Below, piece after piece: positions 1 through 6,165 of a stretch of 10,386 nt of DNA. Under the pieces are notes generated by a model. It saw nothing but the letters and a program-made list of their open reading frames with translations. It searched no databases and was not told where the DNA came from. Both the position numbers and the translations under genes were made by a program. Source of the stretch: Candidatus Methylomirabilota bacterium (lineage in GTDB: Bacteria > Methylomirabilota > Methylomirabilia > Methylomirabilales > CSP1-5); NCBI GenBank assembly GCA_023249165.1, contig JAHFDE010000019.1, positions 9,407-19,792 of the forward strand, given 5' to 3'. How positions within the stretch are numbered: position 1 is the stretch's first letter; each line of letters opens with the position of its first letter.

Positions 1-113
1 GAAGACTCCGTCCGCCTCCCCCGGGCCTAGCGAGCGCGCATGCTCACGAGCAGAATGAAAAAGTCTGGCGCTCACGTAAACTCACGAGTCGGCTTTACAA
101 GTCTCTAACAGCT
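1..113. other. Non-coding DNA upstream of the pseudopilin
   Basis: No coding region with a credible ribosome site is visible here. The hexamer CTCACG occurs three times, at 43, 71 and 81, the first and third as CTCACGAG. A TTTACA box (94-99) and a TATGAT box (113-118) are present, but the 13-bp gap is too short for a normal sigma-70 promoter and TATGAT overlaps the first possible ATG. The promoter of the pilin gene therefore remains unidentified, and may lie outside the window. Confidence 0.4.
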
Positions 114-650
114 ATGATAGAAGGATTCTTACCCTTACGCCTAGGTATTCGACACAGGGGGGTGCTCTGTCTTTTGAGGCCGAACGAGCGGTCCCTCGGG
201 TTGACGATCATCGAATTGCTGATCGTTGTGATGATTATGGCGACCTTGGCAACCCTGGGAGTTCCCCTGTATGCCAATGCCCTCGACAACGCAAGAATCG
301 CGAAGGCCATGGCAGACATCCGGATCGTGGAGAAAGAAATCTTCGTCTTTCAGGTGTTCAACAACAGGCTTCCAAGCAATCTCGCCGAGGTGGGACGGGC
401 GAACTTGCGAGACCCCTGGGGCAACGCCTACGAATACCTGGAAATCTCCTGCGATGAGAACTGGATCAAGTGCAAGCCGCCGAAGGGGGCCCGACAGGAT
501 AAGTTTTTTAAGCCCCTCAACTGGGACTTCGATCTGTACAGCAGGGGCAGAGATGGAGACACCACACCAAAACTCGACACGAAAAAGGGCGCGGATGACA
601 TCGTCCGGTGCGTCAATGGCGGATATGTCGGCCTGGCTGCAGATTTCTAG
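114..650 (+). CDS. Type II secretion/type IV pilus GspG-like pseudopilin
   Basis: Prepilin-type protein of the GspG/major pseudopilin class, which forms the periplasmic pseudopilus of type II secretion or related fibres. The class III signal is clear: a leader ending in Gly29, then LTIIELLIVV with Glu34 at +5 after the predicted PilD cleavage, and a hydrophobic helix at about 30-50. Downstream are the family's DPWGN (100-104), DLYSRGRDG (140-148), DDIV (161-164) and a terminal NGGYVGLA, so the globular domain looks complete. Three Cys (113, 120, 166) are present. The start is uncertain: ATG 114 has no Shine-Dalgarno and gives a long 29-residue leader. GTG 162 (13-residue leader) or TTG 174 (9-residue leader, MRPNERSLG), behind AGGGGG, look more natural. 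The TAG stop (648-650) lies in the terminal CTAG of the mobile element that follows. Exact system (T2SS or pilus) cannot be decided. Confidence 0.85.
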   Translation: MIEGFLPLRLGIRHRGVLCLLRPNERSLGLTIIELLIVVMIMATLATLGVPLYANALDNARIAKAMADIRIVEKEIFVFQVFNNRLPSNLAEVGRANLRDPWGNAYEYLEISCDENWIKCKPPKGARQDKFFKPLNWDFDLYSRGRDGDTTPKLDTKKGADDIVRCVNGGYVGLAADF

Positions 651-869
651 TGCCGTTCCAGTTCATTGCCCCGTAGACGGACCAAGGAAGCCAGCAAGCC
701 TGGTACCGTTCCAACTATTTTCGTCAAGGCGAGGCGGTCCCTCATGGACCATATCTCGATCCGCAGGAGCAACCGAGACAAGTAGTAAGCACAACAAACG
801 ACTTGGAACGGCACTAGTCCCGGCATCGCACACCTCTGGATTGGGTGAGAAATTTTGGAACGGTACTAG
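647..869. mobile_element. MITE-like element, outer copy (interrupted)
   Basis: Terminal inverted repeats CTAGTGCCGTTCCA (left) and TTGGAACGGTACTAG (right) bound a 223-bp stretch. If TA is the target duplication, the flanks reconstruct to C-TA-G, with TA at 648-649 and 867-868. There is no transposase, so this is non-autonomous. The left 49 nt and right half align with the element at 7538-7645, including a shared AAGGAAGCCAGC block and GGTGAGAAA before the right repeat. The middle is interrupted by a second element (700-817). Removing that leaves a 109-bp element against 108 bp for the other copy; a 40-nt stretch around the excision point matches at 29 of 40 positions without gaps. The CTAG target and TA duplication are typical of IS630/Tc1-type transposases; that assignment is inference. 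Confidence 0.8.
700..817. mobile_element. MITE-like element, inner copy nested in the outer one
   Basis: Bounded by CTGGTACCGTTCCAA (left) and TTGGAACGGCACTAG (right), which are inverted repeats with two mismatches. The left CTGG is best read as CTAG with one substitution. The body (about 703-814, 112 bp) has no visible similarity to the interior of the outer element or of the 7538-7645 copy, so it is a different sequence type sharing only the ends. It contains a small hairpin, GGTCC-CTCAT-GGACC, at 736-750. It has no coding capacity. Its insertion into a CTAG of the outer element dates it as the younger event. Confidence 0.72.
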
Positions 870-884
870 GGCGGGTGCAGGTTA

Positions 885-3056
885 ATGAAGATTGAAGGGA
901 CGTTCCTCCGCAGCAAGGTGGCCCGCCGGATTTTCCTGCTGTTCGTCCTCTGCGCCCTGCTCCCCATCGCCGCCCTGGCAATCGTCTCTTTTGGCCACGT
1001 CACCCAAGAGCTGAATAGGCAGAGTCAGAAGCGGCTCCATCAGGGGAGCAAGGCCGTGGCTCTGGGCATCTATGAGCGGCTCCTGTTTCTGGAAGGCGAG
1101 ATAAGGATCGTTGCAACGACGCTGACCACGCAGACCGGCACATCCGCCTCCAAGGGGTCCGCTGTATTCAGCGAAGGCTCGCCGGAGCGTTTCATGAGTT
1201 TGGCCTTCATCAGCGGTGGGGGGAGGCGCAACGATCTCTTTGGACGGATGGAGGACCCACCAGAACTGACCGCGGCGGAGAAGCGACATATGGCTGCCGG
1301 CAAGGCTGCTCTCGTCGGCAGCCGGTCTGGCTCCGATGTGCCACCACGCATGTTCATGGCGATGGCCCTCGATCCACAACACCCGGCGCGAGGAACTCTG
1401 CTGGGAGAGATCAACACCACGTATCTGTGGGGCACCGGAGACGAGAATGCACTCCCGCCCAATACCGAACTCTGTATACTGGACCACTCCCTCATCTTCC
1501 TCGTGTGCTCGCTTCCAGGCCGCGTGTCGCTCCCCGAGCAGGCCATGCGCGACATGACGCACTCCGCGTCTGGACAATTCGAATGGAGACACGACGAGAG
1601 GGAGTTTCTGGCCAGTTACTGGACCATCCCCCTCCAGTTTAGATTCTTCGTCCCGAAGTGGACCGTGGTGCTGGGTGAGTCGAAGGCCGATGTCCTCGCC
1701 CCGATGGCCAATTTCAAGAAGATCTTCCCGCTGGTTATTCTCCTGTCCCTGTGGGTCGTGCTCCTCCTGAGCATCAGCCAGATTCGGAGGAGTCTGGTTC
1801 CTCTCGAGAGGCTTCAGGAAGGGACCCGGCGTATCGCCAGTCGGGATTTCGGGACTCGGGTGGCGGTGACGAGCGGAGATGAATTCGAGGAACTCGCCGG
1901 ATCATTCAACACGATGGCCAGCCGCTTGGGCAGACAGTTCAATACGCTCGCCACCATCGCCGAGATCGACCGGACCATCCTCTCGGCCCTGGACACCCAA
2001 AAGATCGTCGAGGTGGTCCTCACGCGCATGCCCGACGTGCTGCCCTGCGACGGGATCAGCGTCAGCCTCCTTGATTCCCACGGCACGCACACGGCGCAGA
2101 CGTACCTCCGGGGCGGGAGTCCCAAAGACGAAGCAGTGGTCGAGGCTACCGCGCTCACACCACGGGAGGTTCAAGGGCTCCACGACAATCCAGAAAGCCT
2201 CCTCGTCCGCCTCGACAGCGACCCCCCGCACTACCTCGGGCCTCTGGGCCGGCGAGGCGTCACATCATCGCTGGTTCTGCCCATTTTTCTCCAGGAGAAA
2301 TTGACAGGAATCATCGCCCTGGGATACCTCGATCACCCTGGGTTCAGTCAGGAAGATCTGACCCAAGCCCGGCAACTGGCTGACCAGGTGGCCGTGGCCC
2401 TGTCCAATGCCCGCTTGATCGAGGAGCTGGACCGGCTCAACTGGGGAACACTGAACGCCCTGGCCCGCACCATCGATGCGAAATCGCCATGGACGGCGGG
2501 CCACTCCGAGCGGGTGACGGAGCTGGCGCTGAAGATCGGCCGAGAACTGGGACTCGGGCCCAAGGAGCTGGAGGCGCTGCACCGCGGGGGGCTGCTCCAT
2601 GACATTGGCAAGATCGGCATACCGGCCGTGATCCTGGACAAGGCCGGACGCCTGACGGAGCAAGAGGCCCTAACCATGCGCGAGCACCCGCGCAAGGGGG
2701 CGCGGATCCTGGAACCGATCCCCGCCTATGCTGAGGTCATTCCCATCGTGCTGCAGCACCACGAGTGGTTCGATGGGACCGGGTACCCCGATGGACTCGC
2801 CGGCGAGGCCATCAGCCTGGGCGGTCGCATCTTCGCCGTGGCTGACGTCTATGACGCCCTCACCTCAGATCGACCCTACCGGGCCGGACTGGGCCGCGAG
2901 CGCGCCATCGAAAGCATCGAGCAGGGAGCCGGCCGGCAGTTCGATCCGCGGGTGGTGGAGGCCTTCTTGGCAGTCATGACCACAGAGGAGACCGGGTCGG
3001 ACCGCACCTCACCCGAGAGCCTCAGCGCGCTCCACTCACCCAGCGAGAGAAGGTGA
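885..3056 (+). CDS. Membrane sensor HD-GYP c-di-GMP phosphodiesterase (HAMP-GAF-HD-GYP)
   Basis: Predicted to hydrolyse cyclic di-GMP to pGpG/GMP in response to an extracytoplasmic signal. Domain order over 723 aa: basic N-terminus and TM1 (about 15-37); periplasmic sensory region (about 38-277), unrecognised but placed like a Cache-type sensor; TM2 (about 278-298); HAMP (about 299-350); GAF (about 365-510); HD-GYP (about 520-700). The metal-ligand set is intact: His540 (GHSERV), His572-Asp573 (LLHDIGKIGIP), His601, His625-His626-Glu627, then DGTGYP (630-635), ADVYDAL (653-659) and DRPYR (662-666). An active enzyme is therefore expected. The start has only a weak AGG (upstream GCAGGTTA). The gene begins 15 nt after the mobile-element insertion, and before that insertion was probably cotranscribed with the pseudopilin. 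The ligands of the sensor and GAF domains are unknown. Confidence 0.93.
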   Translation: MKIEGTFLRSKVARRIFLLFVLCALLPIAALAIVSFGHVTQELNRQSQKRLHQGSKAVALGIYERLLFLEGEIRIVATTLTTQTGTSASKGSAVFSEGSPERFMSLAFISGGGRRNDLFGRMEDPPELTAAEKRHMAAGKAALVGSRSGSDVPPRMFMAMALDPQHPARGTLLGEINTTYLWGTGDENALPPNTELCILDHSLIFLVCSLPGRVSLPEQAMRDMTHSASGQFEWRHDEREFLASYWTIPLQFRFFVPKWTVVLGESKADVLAPMANFKKIFPLVILLSLWVVLLLSISQIRRSLVPLERLQEGTRRIASRDFGTRVAVTSGDEFEELAGSFNTMASRLGRQFNTLATIAEIDRTILSALDTQKIVEVVLTRMPDVLPCDGISVSLLDSHGTHTAQTYLRGGSPKDEAVVEATALTPREVQGLHDNPESLLVRLDSDPPHYLGPLGRRGVTSSLVLPIFLQEKLTGIIALGYLDHPGFSQEDLTQARQLADQVAVALSNARLIEELDRLNWGTLNALARTIDAKSPWTAGHSERVTELALKIGRELGLGPKELEALHRGGLLHDIGKIGIPAVILDKAGRLTEQEALTMREHPRKGARILEPIPAYAEVIPIVLQHHEWFDGTGYPDGLAGEAISLGGRIFAVADVYDALTSDRPYRAGLGRERAIESIEQGAGRQFDPRVVEAFLAVMTTEETGSDRTSPESLSALHSPSERR

Positions 3057-3125
3057 TCCCGCTCCGGAGCGGTTCAGGGCGATGCCGTGCAGGCAGGCAT
3101 ACGGTGGCGGGATGGCTGCGTGATC

Positions 3126-3143
3126 GAGAGGCTGCGCCCTCTC
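3126..3143 (-). terminator. Weak hairpin 3' of pyruvate kinase
   Basis: GAGAGG and CCTCTC form a 6-bp stem with a 6-nt loop, starting 6 nt after the pyruvate kinase stop on the minus strand. No T-run follows, so it is at best a poor intrinsic terminator or an mRNA 3'-end stabiliser. A separate loopless palindrome CCGCTCCGGAGCGG lies at 3059-3072, just after the HD-GYP stop. The convergent genes share this 92-bp interval. Confidence 0.25.
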
Positions 3144-3148
3144 ACCCA

Positions 3149-4588
3149 TCACCGGATCTCGCCAACGCGGTGGAGCTTGATGGCGTCGACGGTCCCCGGC
3201 TTCCACATCGGAGTTCCCGAGAGAATCACCAGGGTATCTCCGGGCACCACCCACCCCTCAGCCAGGAGCAGCCCCTCCATCTCGTGGAACATCTCGACGA
3301 GGGTTTCTCGCCGTCGGATGACGAGGGGAACGATTCCCCAGTAGAGGGCCATGCGGCGCCGCGACTCCTCCCAAGGGGTGAGGGCCAGGATCGGGACCTC
3401 GGGGCGGTCCTGGGAGATCAGCCGCGCGGTGAGGCCAGACTCGGTGAAGACGACGATGGCCTTGGCGTGGAGGCTCCTGGCGGCCCGGCAGGCTGCGTCG
3501 CTCGCCACCACCGGAAAGCTCTTCTCATCCGCCTGGGGCAATGGAGGTACACGCAGGTAGGGCTCTGCCTTCAGCGCGATCCGGGTCATCATCTCCACCG
3601 CCTCGACCGGGTAGCTCCCGGTGGCCGTCTCCGCCGAAAGCATCACCGCGTCGGTGCCATCGAGGATGGCATTGGCGACATCAGAGGCCTCGGCCCGAGT
3701 CGGCCTCGGATGCTCCACCATTGATTCCAGCATTTGGGTCGCGATGATCACCGGGACCTTGTACCGGCGGGCCTGGCGAAGAATAAACTTCTGAAGCATG
3801 GGCACCTCCTCAATGGACATCTCCAGCGCGAGATCCCCTCGAGCGACCATGACCCCGGATGCGATCTGCAAGATATCCTCGAGGTTTCGAATGGCCTCCG
3901 GCTTCTCCAGCTTGGCGATGACTGGCATCTTGGCCCCCCACGCCCCCAGAAAGTTCTTCACCTCGACCAGGTCGGAGGCGTTCCGGACAAAGGAGGTGGC
4001 CACATAATCCACCCCCTGAGCAATCCCGAACTCGAGATCCTCCAGATCTTTCTTGGTCAGCGCGGCTCGCTGCAGGCGCCCGCCGGGGAGACCGATGCCC
4101 TTGTGGTTCCGGAGGACTCCTCCCGCCACGACGCGACATCGCACCTCAACGCCGTCGCTGGCCACCACCTTCAGTTGAATCAGACCATCATCGGCCAGAA
4201 TCGTATCCCCGGGCCGAACCTCTCCGAAGAAGTCGGGGGAGGGGGCGTGGGCACGCTCAGCGGTTCCCAGGATGGGCTGGCTCGTGATGACAAACTCAGC
4301 CCCCGTTCGGAGCAGCGCCGCTCCACCCTCGAAATCCCCCAGTCGGATCTTGGGCCCGGGAAGGTCCTGGATGATTGCCACCGGCTTTCCGAGTTTCGCC
4401 TCGAGGCCTCGGATCCGCTGGATCACCCGTGCGTGCTCCTCGGGGGTGCCATGGGCGAAGTTCAGACGGGCAACGTCCATGCCGGCGAGAATCAGACGCT
4501 CGAGGACTTCTTCCGACTCGCTGGCCGGTCCGATCGTACAAACGATCTTGGTCCGGCGCACCTCTCCGCTTGTCTCGGCAGCCATCAT
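3149..4588 (-). CDS. pyk: Pyruvate kinase
   Basis: Catalyses the last step of glycolysis, phosphoenolpyruvate + ADP to pyruvate + ATP, in the cytoplasm. The 479-aa length is normal. Motifs in order: TKIVCTIGPAS (13-23), ARLNFAHG (40-47), DLPGPKIRLG (75-84), a B-domain at about 85-190, catalytic Lys226 in AKLEKPEAI, metal ligands Glu228 and Asp252 (VARGDLALE), IATQMLESM (282-290), and PTRAEASDVANAILDGTDAVMLSAETA from 296. The C-terminal domain keeps SGLTARL and a final PGTVDAIK. Two sites depart from K+-dependent enzymes: the usual Glu117/Thr120 (rabbit numbering) are Lys80/Leu83, and the K+ ligand Ser76 is Ala45. A K+-independent enzyme is predicted. Start: ATG 4588 or the adjacent ATG 4585, behind GGGGGGA; the second has better spacing. 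Confidence 0.96.
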   Translation of the reverse strand: MMAAETSGEVRRTKIVCTIGPASESEEVLERLILAGMDVARLNFAHGTPEEHARVIQRIRGLEAKLGKPVAIIQDLPGPKIRLGDFEGGAALLRTGAEFVITSQPILGTAERAHAPSPDFFGEVRPGDTILADDGLIQLKVVASDGVEVRCRVVAGGVLRNHKGIGLPGGRLQRAALTKKDLEDLEFGIAQGVDYVATSFVRNASDLVEVKNFLGAWGAKMPVIAKLEKPEAIRNLEDILQIASGVMVARGDLALEMSIEEVPMLQKFILRQARRYKVPVIIATQMLESMVEHPRPTRAEASDVANAILDGTDAVMLSAETATGSYPVEAVEMMTRIALKAEPYLRVPPLPQADEKSFPVVASDAACRAARSLHAKAIVVFTESGLTARLISQDRPEVPILALTPWEESRRRMALYWGIVPLVIRRRETLVEMFHEMEGLLLAEGWVVPGDTLVILSGTPMWKPGTVDAIKLHRVGEIR

Positions 4589-4610
4589 TCCCCCCGTCTC
4601 GACTGCTCAA

Positions 4611-4639
4611 CGCATATCACAGATCGACCCCGGCCACAA
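4611..4639 (-). promoter_or_regulatory. Putative promoter for pyruvate kinase
   Basis: On the minus strand, TTGTGG (4639-4634) and TATGCG (4616-4611) are 17 bp apart, with the -10-like box about 22 nt upstream of the ATG. Both boxes are weak matches to the sigma-70 consensus. It lies in the 172-bp gap after the 89-aa gene, which is large enough for pyk to have its own promoter. Confidence 0.28.
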
Positions 4640-4760
4640 ATCGAATGACAGGAACGGGACGGCCTCCGGAACGTGGGGAATCAAAGACACGGGGGGGATC
4701 AAGGCCGCTGCTGGATAACCTGGCAGGCGTTCAAGGCCGAGGAGGGATCGATGGCTCTGA

Positions 4761-5030
4761 TCAGGCTTTCGGCTTCCGCCAGATCGAAGCCATTGACGGA
4801 AGAGCATCCCCAGTCTCATTGTACGCGGTGGCCACCTCGACCTGATACCCGTCCTCCCGAAACCGCGTCGCCAGGGTGTCCGCATCCTTGGTCCGGACCC
4901 CCTTCGGCCCGGCCCCGGGGCGGAAGGCATTGGTGACAAATTCGTACCCCCCGTCCACCAGGCGTCGAATGGCGGCATCCCTGGAGGCCAGCAGCTTCAT
5001 GTACTCTCCCCGCCCATAATCGACCGACAT
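4761..5030 (-). CDS. Small protein of unknown function (89 aa)
   Basis: I do not recognise this family. The predicted product is soluble, with no membrane segment, no signal peptide and no Cys. It opens with a helix-like stretch (KLLASRDAAIRRLVDGGYEFV), followed by a Gly/Pro-rich turn (RPGAGPKGVRTKDA), a second helix (DTLATRFREDGYQVEVATAY) and a strand-like end. The size suggests one small alpha/beta domain. Two starts both have good ribosome sites: ATG 5030 behind GGGGAG (6-nt spacing, 11 nt after the methyltransferase stop) and ATG 5000 behind GGGGAG (5-nt spacing), which would give 79 aa. It is last in an operon with the RAM-domain and methyltransferase genes. A role connected with them is inference only. 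Confidence 0.72.
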   Translation of the reverse strand: MSVDYGRGEYMKLLASRDAAIRRLVDGGYEFVTNAFRPGAGPKGVRTKDADTLATRFREDGYQVEVATAYNETGDALPSMASIWRKPKA

Positions 5031-5041
5031 AACCGACTCCC

Positions 5042-5548
5042 CTATCCCTTCCGCAGCAGGTGCGGCACCCAGCGCGGGACACGCTCCTTGTACACCCGAT
5101 AGGCATCCCCGAAGCGTGCCTCCAGGCCCTTTTCCTCAATGGCGACGACGTACCAACACACTACCCCCGCCACGAGGCACAGGTAGAACAGCATTGCCAC
5201 CGACTCGGCCAATACAGCCTCCCCCAACAGCACCGCTAAGACGCCGAGCATGATCGGGTTCCGGACAATCTGATACGGGCCAGCCAGGACAAATCTCTGC
5301 GGGGGGTCCCACGGGGCCGGCGTGCCCTCACCGCGAGTGATCAAGAGTGTGACCGACCAGATGCCGAGCCAGATGCCGAGACAGATGGGGACAAGACCGA
5401 GCCATCGGAGAGGACCGAGAAAGACCGGCCTCGGGTGCCAATCCCACTTCATGACGAGGAGGGGCAACAGAACGAGGATCGTGAGGGTGAGGAGCACCGC
5501 CAAGAGCAAGGTCCACCGGCGGGAGGGCAGACGCCCATCGACATTCAC
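5042..5548 (-). CDS. ICMT/PEMT-family membrane methyltransferase
   Basis: Integral membrane protein of the isoprenylcysteine carboxyl methyltransferase / phospholipid methyltransferase superfamily, 168 aa. Hydrophobic segments are at about 12-33, 44-70, 98-110 and 112-136. The C-terminal half carries the family's SAM-binding signature: GPYQIVRNPIM (90-100), then a Glu-Glu pair (138-139) and RFGDAYRVYKERVPRWVP (145-162), close to the canonical family pattern. SAM is the expected methyl donor; the substrate (prenyl-cysteine, lipid or another hydrophobic molecule) cannot be told. The only in-frame start near the beginning is GTG 5548, preceded by GGGGAG about 11 nt upstream. It follows the RAM-domain gene by 37 nt and precedes the 89-aa gene by 11 nt, consistent with one transcript. 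Confidence 0.86.
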   Translation of the reverse strand: MNVDGRLPSRRWTLLLAVLLTLTILVLLPLLVMKWDWHPRPVFLGPLRWLGLVPICLGIWLGIWSVTLLITRGEGTPAPWDPPQRFVLAGPYQIVRNPIMLGVLAVLLGEAVLAESVAMLFYLCLVAGVVCWYVVAIEEKGLEARFGDAYRVYKERVPRWVPHLLRKG

Positions 5549-5585
5549 GGCTACCGGCTCTCCCCACTCCTCTCCTGGCGATCAC

Positions 5586-5816
5586 TCACCGCTGGACCAC
5601 GACGTTGGTGGTGGTCTTCACGACGGCGGGCAGGGCCTGGATCTTATCTACCGTATCCCACAGGGCCCCCAGCTCGTCCACCTCGACCATCACGATCACG
5701 TCGAACCGTCCGGTGACGACGTCGGCGCGCGTCACGCCGGGCAAGGCCATGATCGCCTCCGCCACTTTGAGATCCCGGGCCTTGTTTGCCTCGATAAAGA
5801 TATATGCCCGCACCAT
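5586..5816 (-). CDS. Stand-alone Lrp/AsnC ligand-binding (RAM) domain protein
   Basis: The 76-aa product consists only of a RAM (regulation of amino acid metabolism) domain, an alpha/beta ferredoxin-like fold that binds amino acids and oligomerises in Lrp/AsnC regulators. Visible pattern: first strand AYIFIEA, helix to about 24, LPGVTRADVVTGRFDVIVMVEVDE with the usual GRFD turn (36-39), then a helix and the final ALPAVVKTTTNVVV. The N-terminal helix-turn-helix of Lrp is absent and no such domain is encoded next to it, so it cannot bind DNA by itself; stand-alone RAM proteins are known to act as amino-acid sensors or partners. The ATG is preceded by TGAGGA, which overlaps the TGA stop of the 39-aa frame upstream, suggesting translational coupling. 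Confidence 0.88.
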   Translation of the reverse strand: MVRAYIFIEANKARDLKVAEAIMALPGVTRADVVTGRFDVIVMVEVDELGALWDTVDKIQALPAVVKTTTNVVVQR

Positions 5817-5825
5817 GTTCGTTCC

Positions 5826-5945
5826 TCACCCCCGAGGCCTGGCCGGCTTGATCTTGCGCAGCTTCGGCACCACCTTCCAGATCTTCTGCCGGTCCCTCAT
5901 CCGAAGACTTGGAGGCTTACGCCTCGCCCGCTCCTCGCGCGACAT
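5826..5945 (-). CDS. Small very basic protein (39 aa)
   Basis: ATG 5945 to TGA 5826 encodes 39 residues, of which 16 are Lys/Arg and only 3 are acidic. It has one Trp, four Pro in the tail half and no Cys. I do not recognise a family. Support for it being a gene: an upstream in-frame TGA fixes the start at this ATG, and GAGGG/AGAGG lies just before it. Its stop overlaps the ribosome site of the RAM-domain gene and is only 9 nt from that ATG, and a promoter-like sequence lies about 80 nt upstream. The composition suggests nucleic-acid or membrane-surface binding, or a translated leader controlling the RAM gene. Chance occurrence in GC-rich DNA is possible. Confidence 0.55.
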   Translation of the reverse strand: MSREERARRKPPSLRMRDRQKIWKVVPKLRKIKPARPRG

Positions 5946-6026
5946 GGCCTCTATCCCTCAGGTCAGGATTCACAGAAGATGACGCCGCTCCACCGAAGCG
6001 GCCAGACCCGTTGTTGTGGACTGTTT

Positions 6027-6055
6027 ACCCTACCACCCGGACGCCAAGCGGTCAA
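6027..6055 (-). promoter_or_regulatory. Putative sigma-70 promoter of the 39-aa/RAM/methyltransferase operon
   Basis: On the minus strand, TTGACC (6055-6050) and TAGGGT (6032-6027) are separated by exactly 17 bp. The -35 box matches five of six consensus bases, the -10 box three of six. Transcription would begin near 6020, about 75 nt before the ATG at 5945. It lies in the 220-bp gap between the 143-aa gene and the operon, the only long non-coding interval on this strand before the operon. Confidence 0.42.
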
Positions 6056-6165
6056 CACCGCCCTCGTCAGCACCGGGACCCAGTCGGCGATGAAGACGTT
6101 ACACTCCCGCGGCTCTTGGTGTGTCGATCCGAGCTGAAAACAAGTTTGCTGCCGTCCGGTCGCGT

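Noticed and set aside
94..118. TTTACA/TATGAT as the pilin promoter
   Set aside because: Spacing of 13 bp is too short, and the -10-like box overlaps the earliest ATG.
271..885. 204-aa plus-strand frame across the pilin and the mobile elements
   Set aside because: Out of frame with the pilin; it crosses both elements and has Ser/Arg-rich shadow composition.
882..1592. 236-aa minus-strand frame
   Set aside because: Antisense to the HD-GYP sensor domain, with no ribosome site or family features.
3734..4648. 304-aa plus-strand reading frame
   Set aside because: It is antisense to pyruvate kinase, whose protein is unmistakable; the translated sequence resembles no family and is low in hydrophobic order.
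4699..4738. Direct repeat TCAAGGCCG at 4699 and 4730
   Set aside because: Only two short copies in GC-rich DNA; no further structure or element boundary.
5322..6137. 271-aa plus-strand reading frame
   Set aside because: It runs antisense through the methyltransferase, RAM and 39-aa genes; composition is His/Arg/Pro-rich as expected for a shadow in GC-rich DNA.
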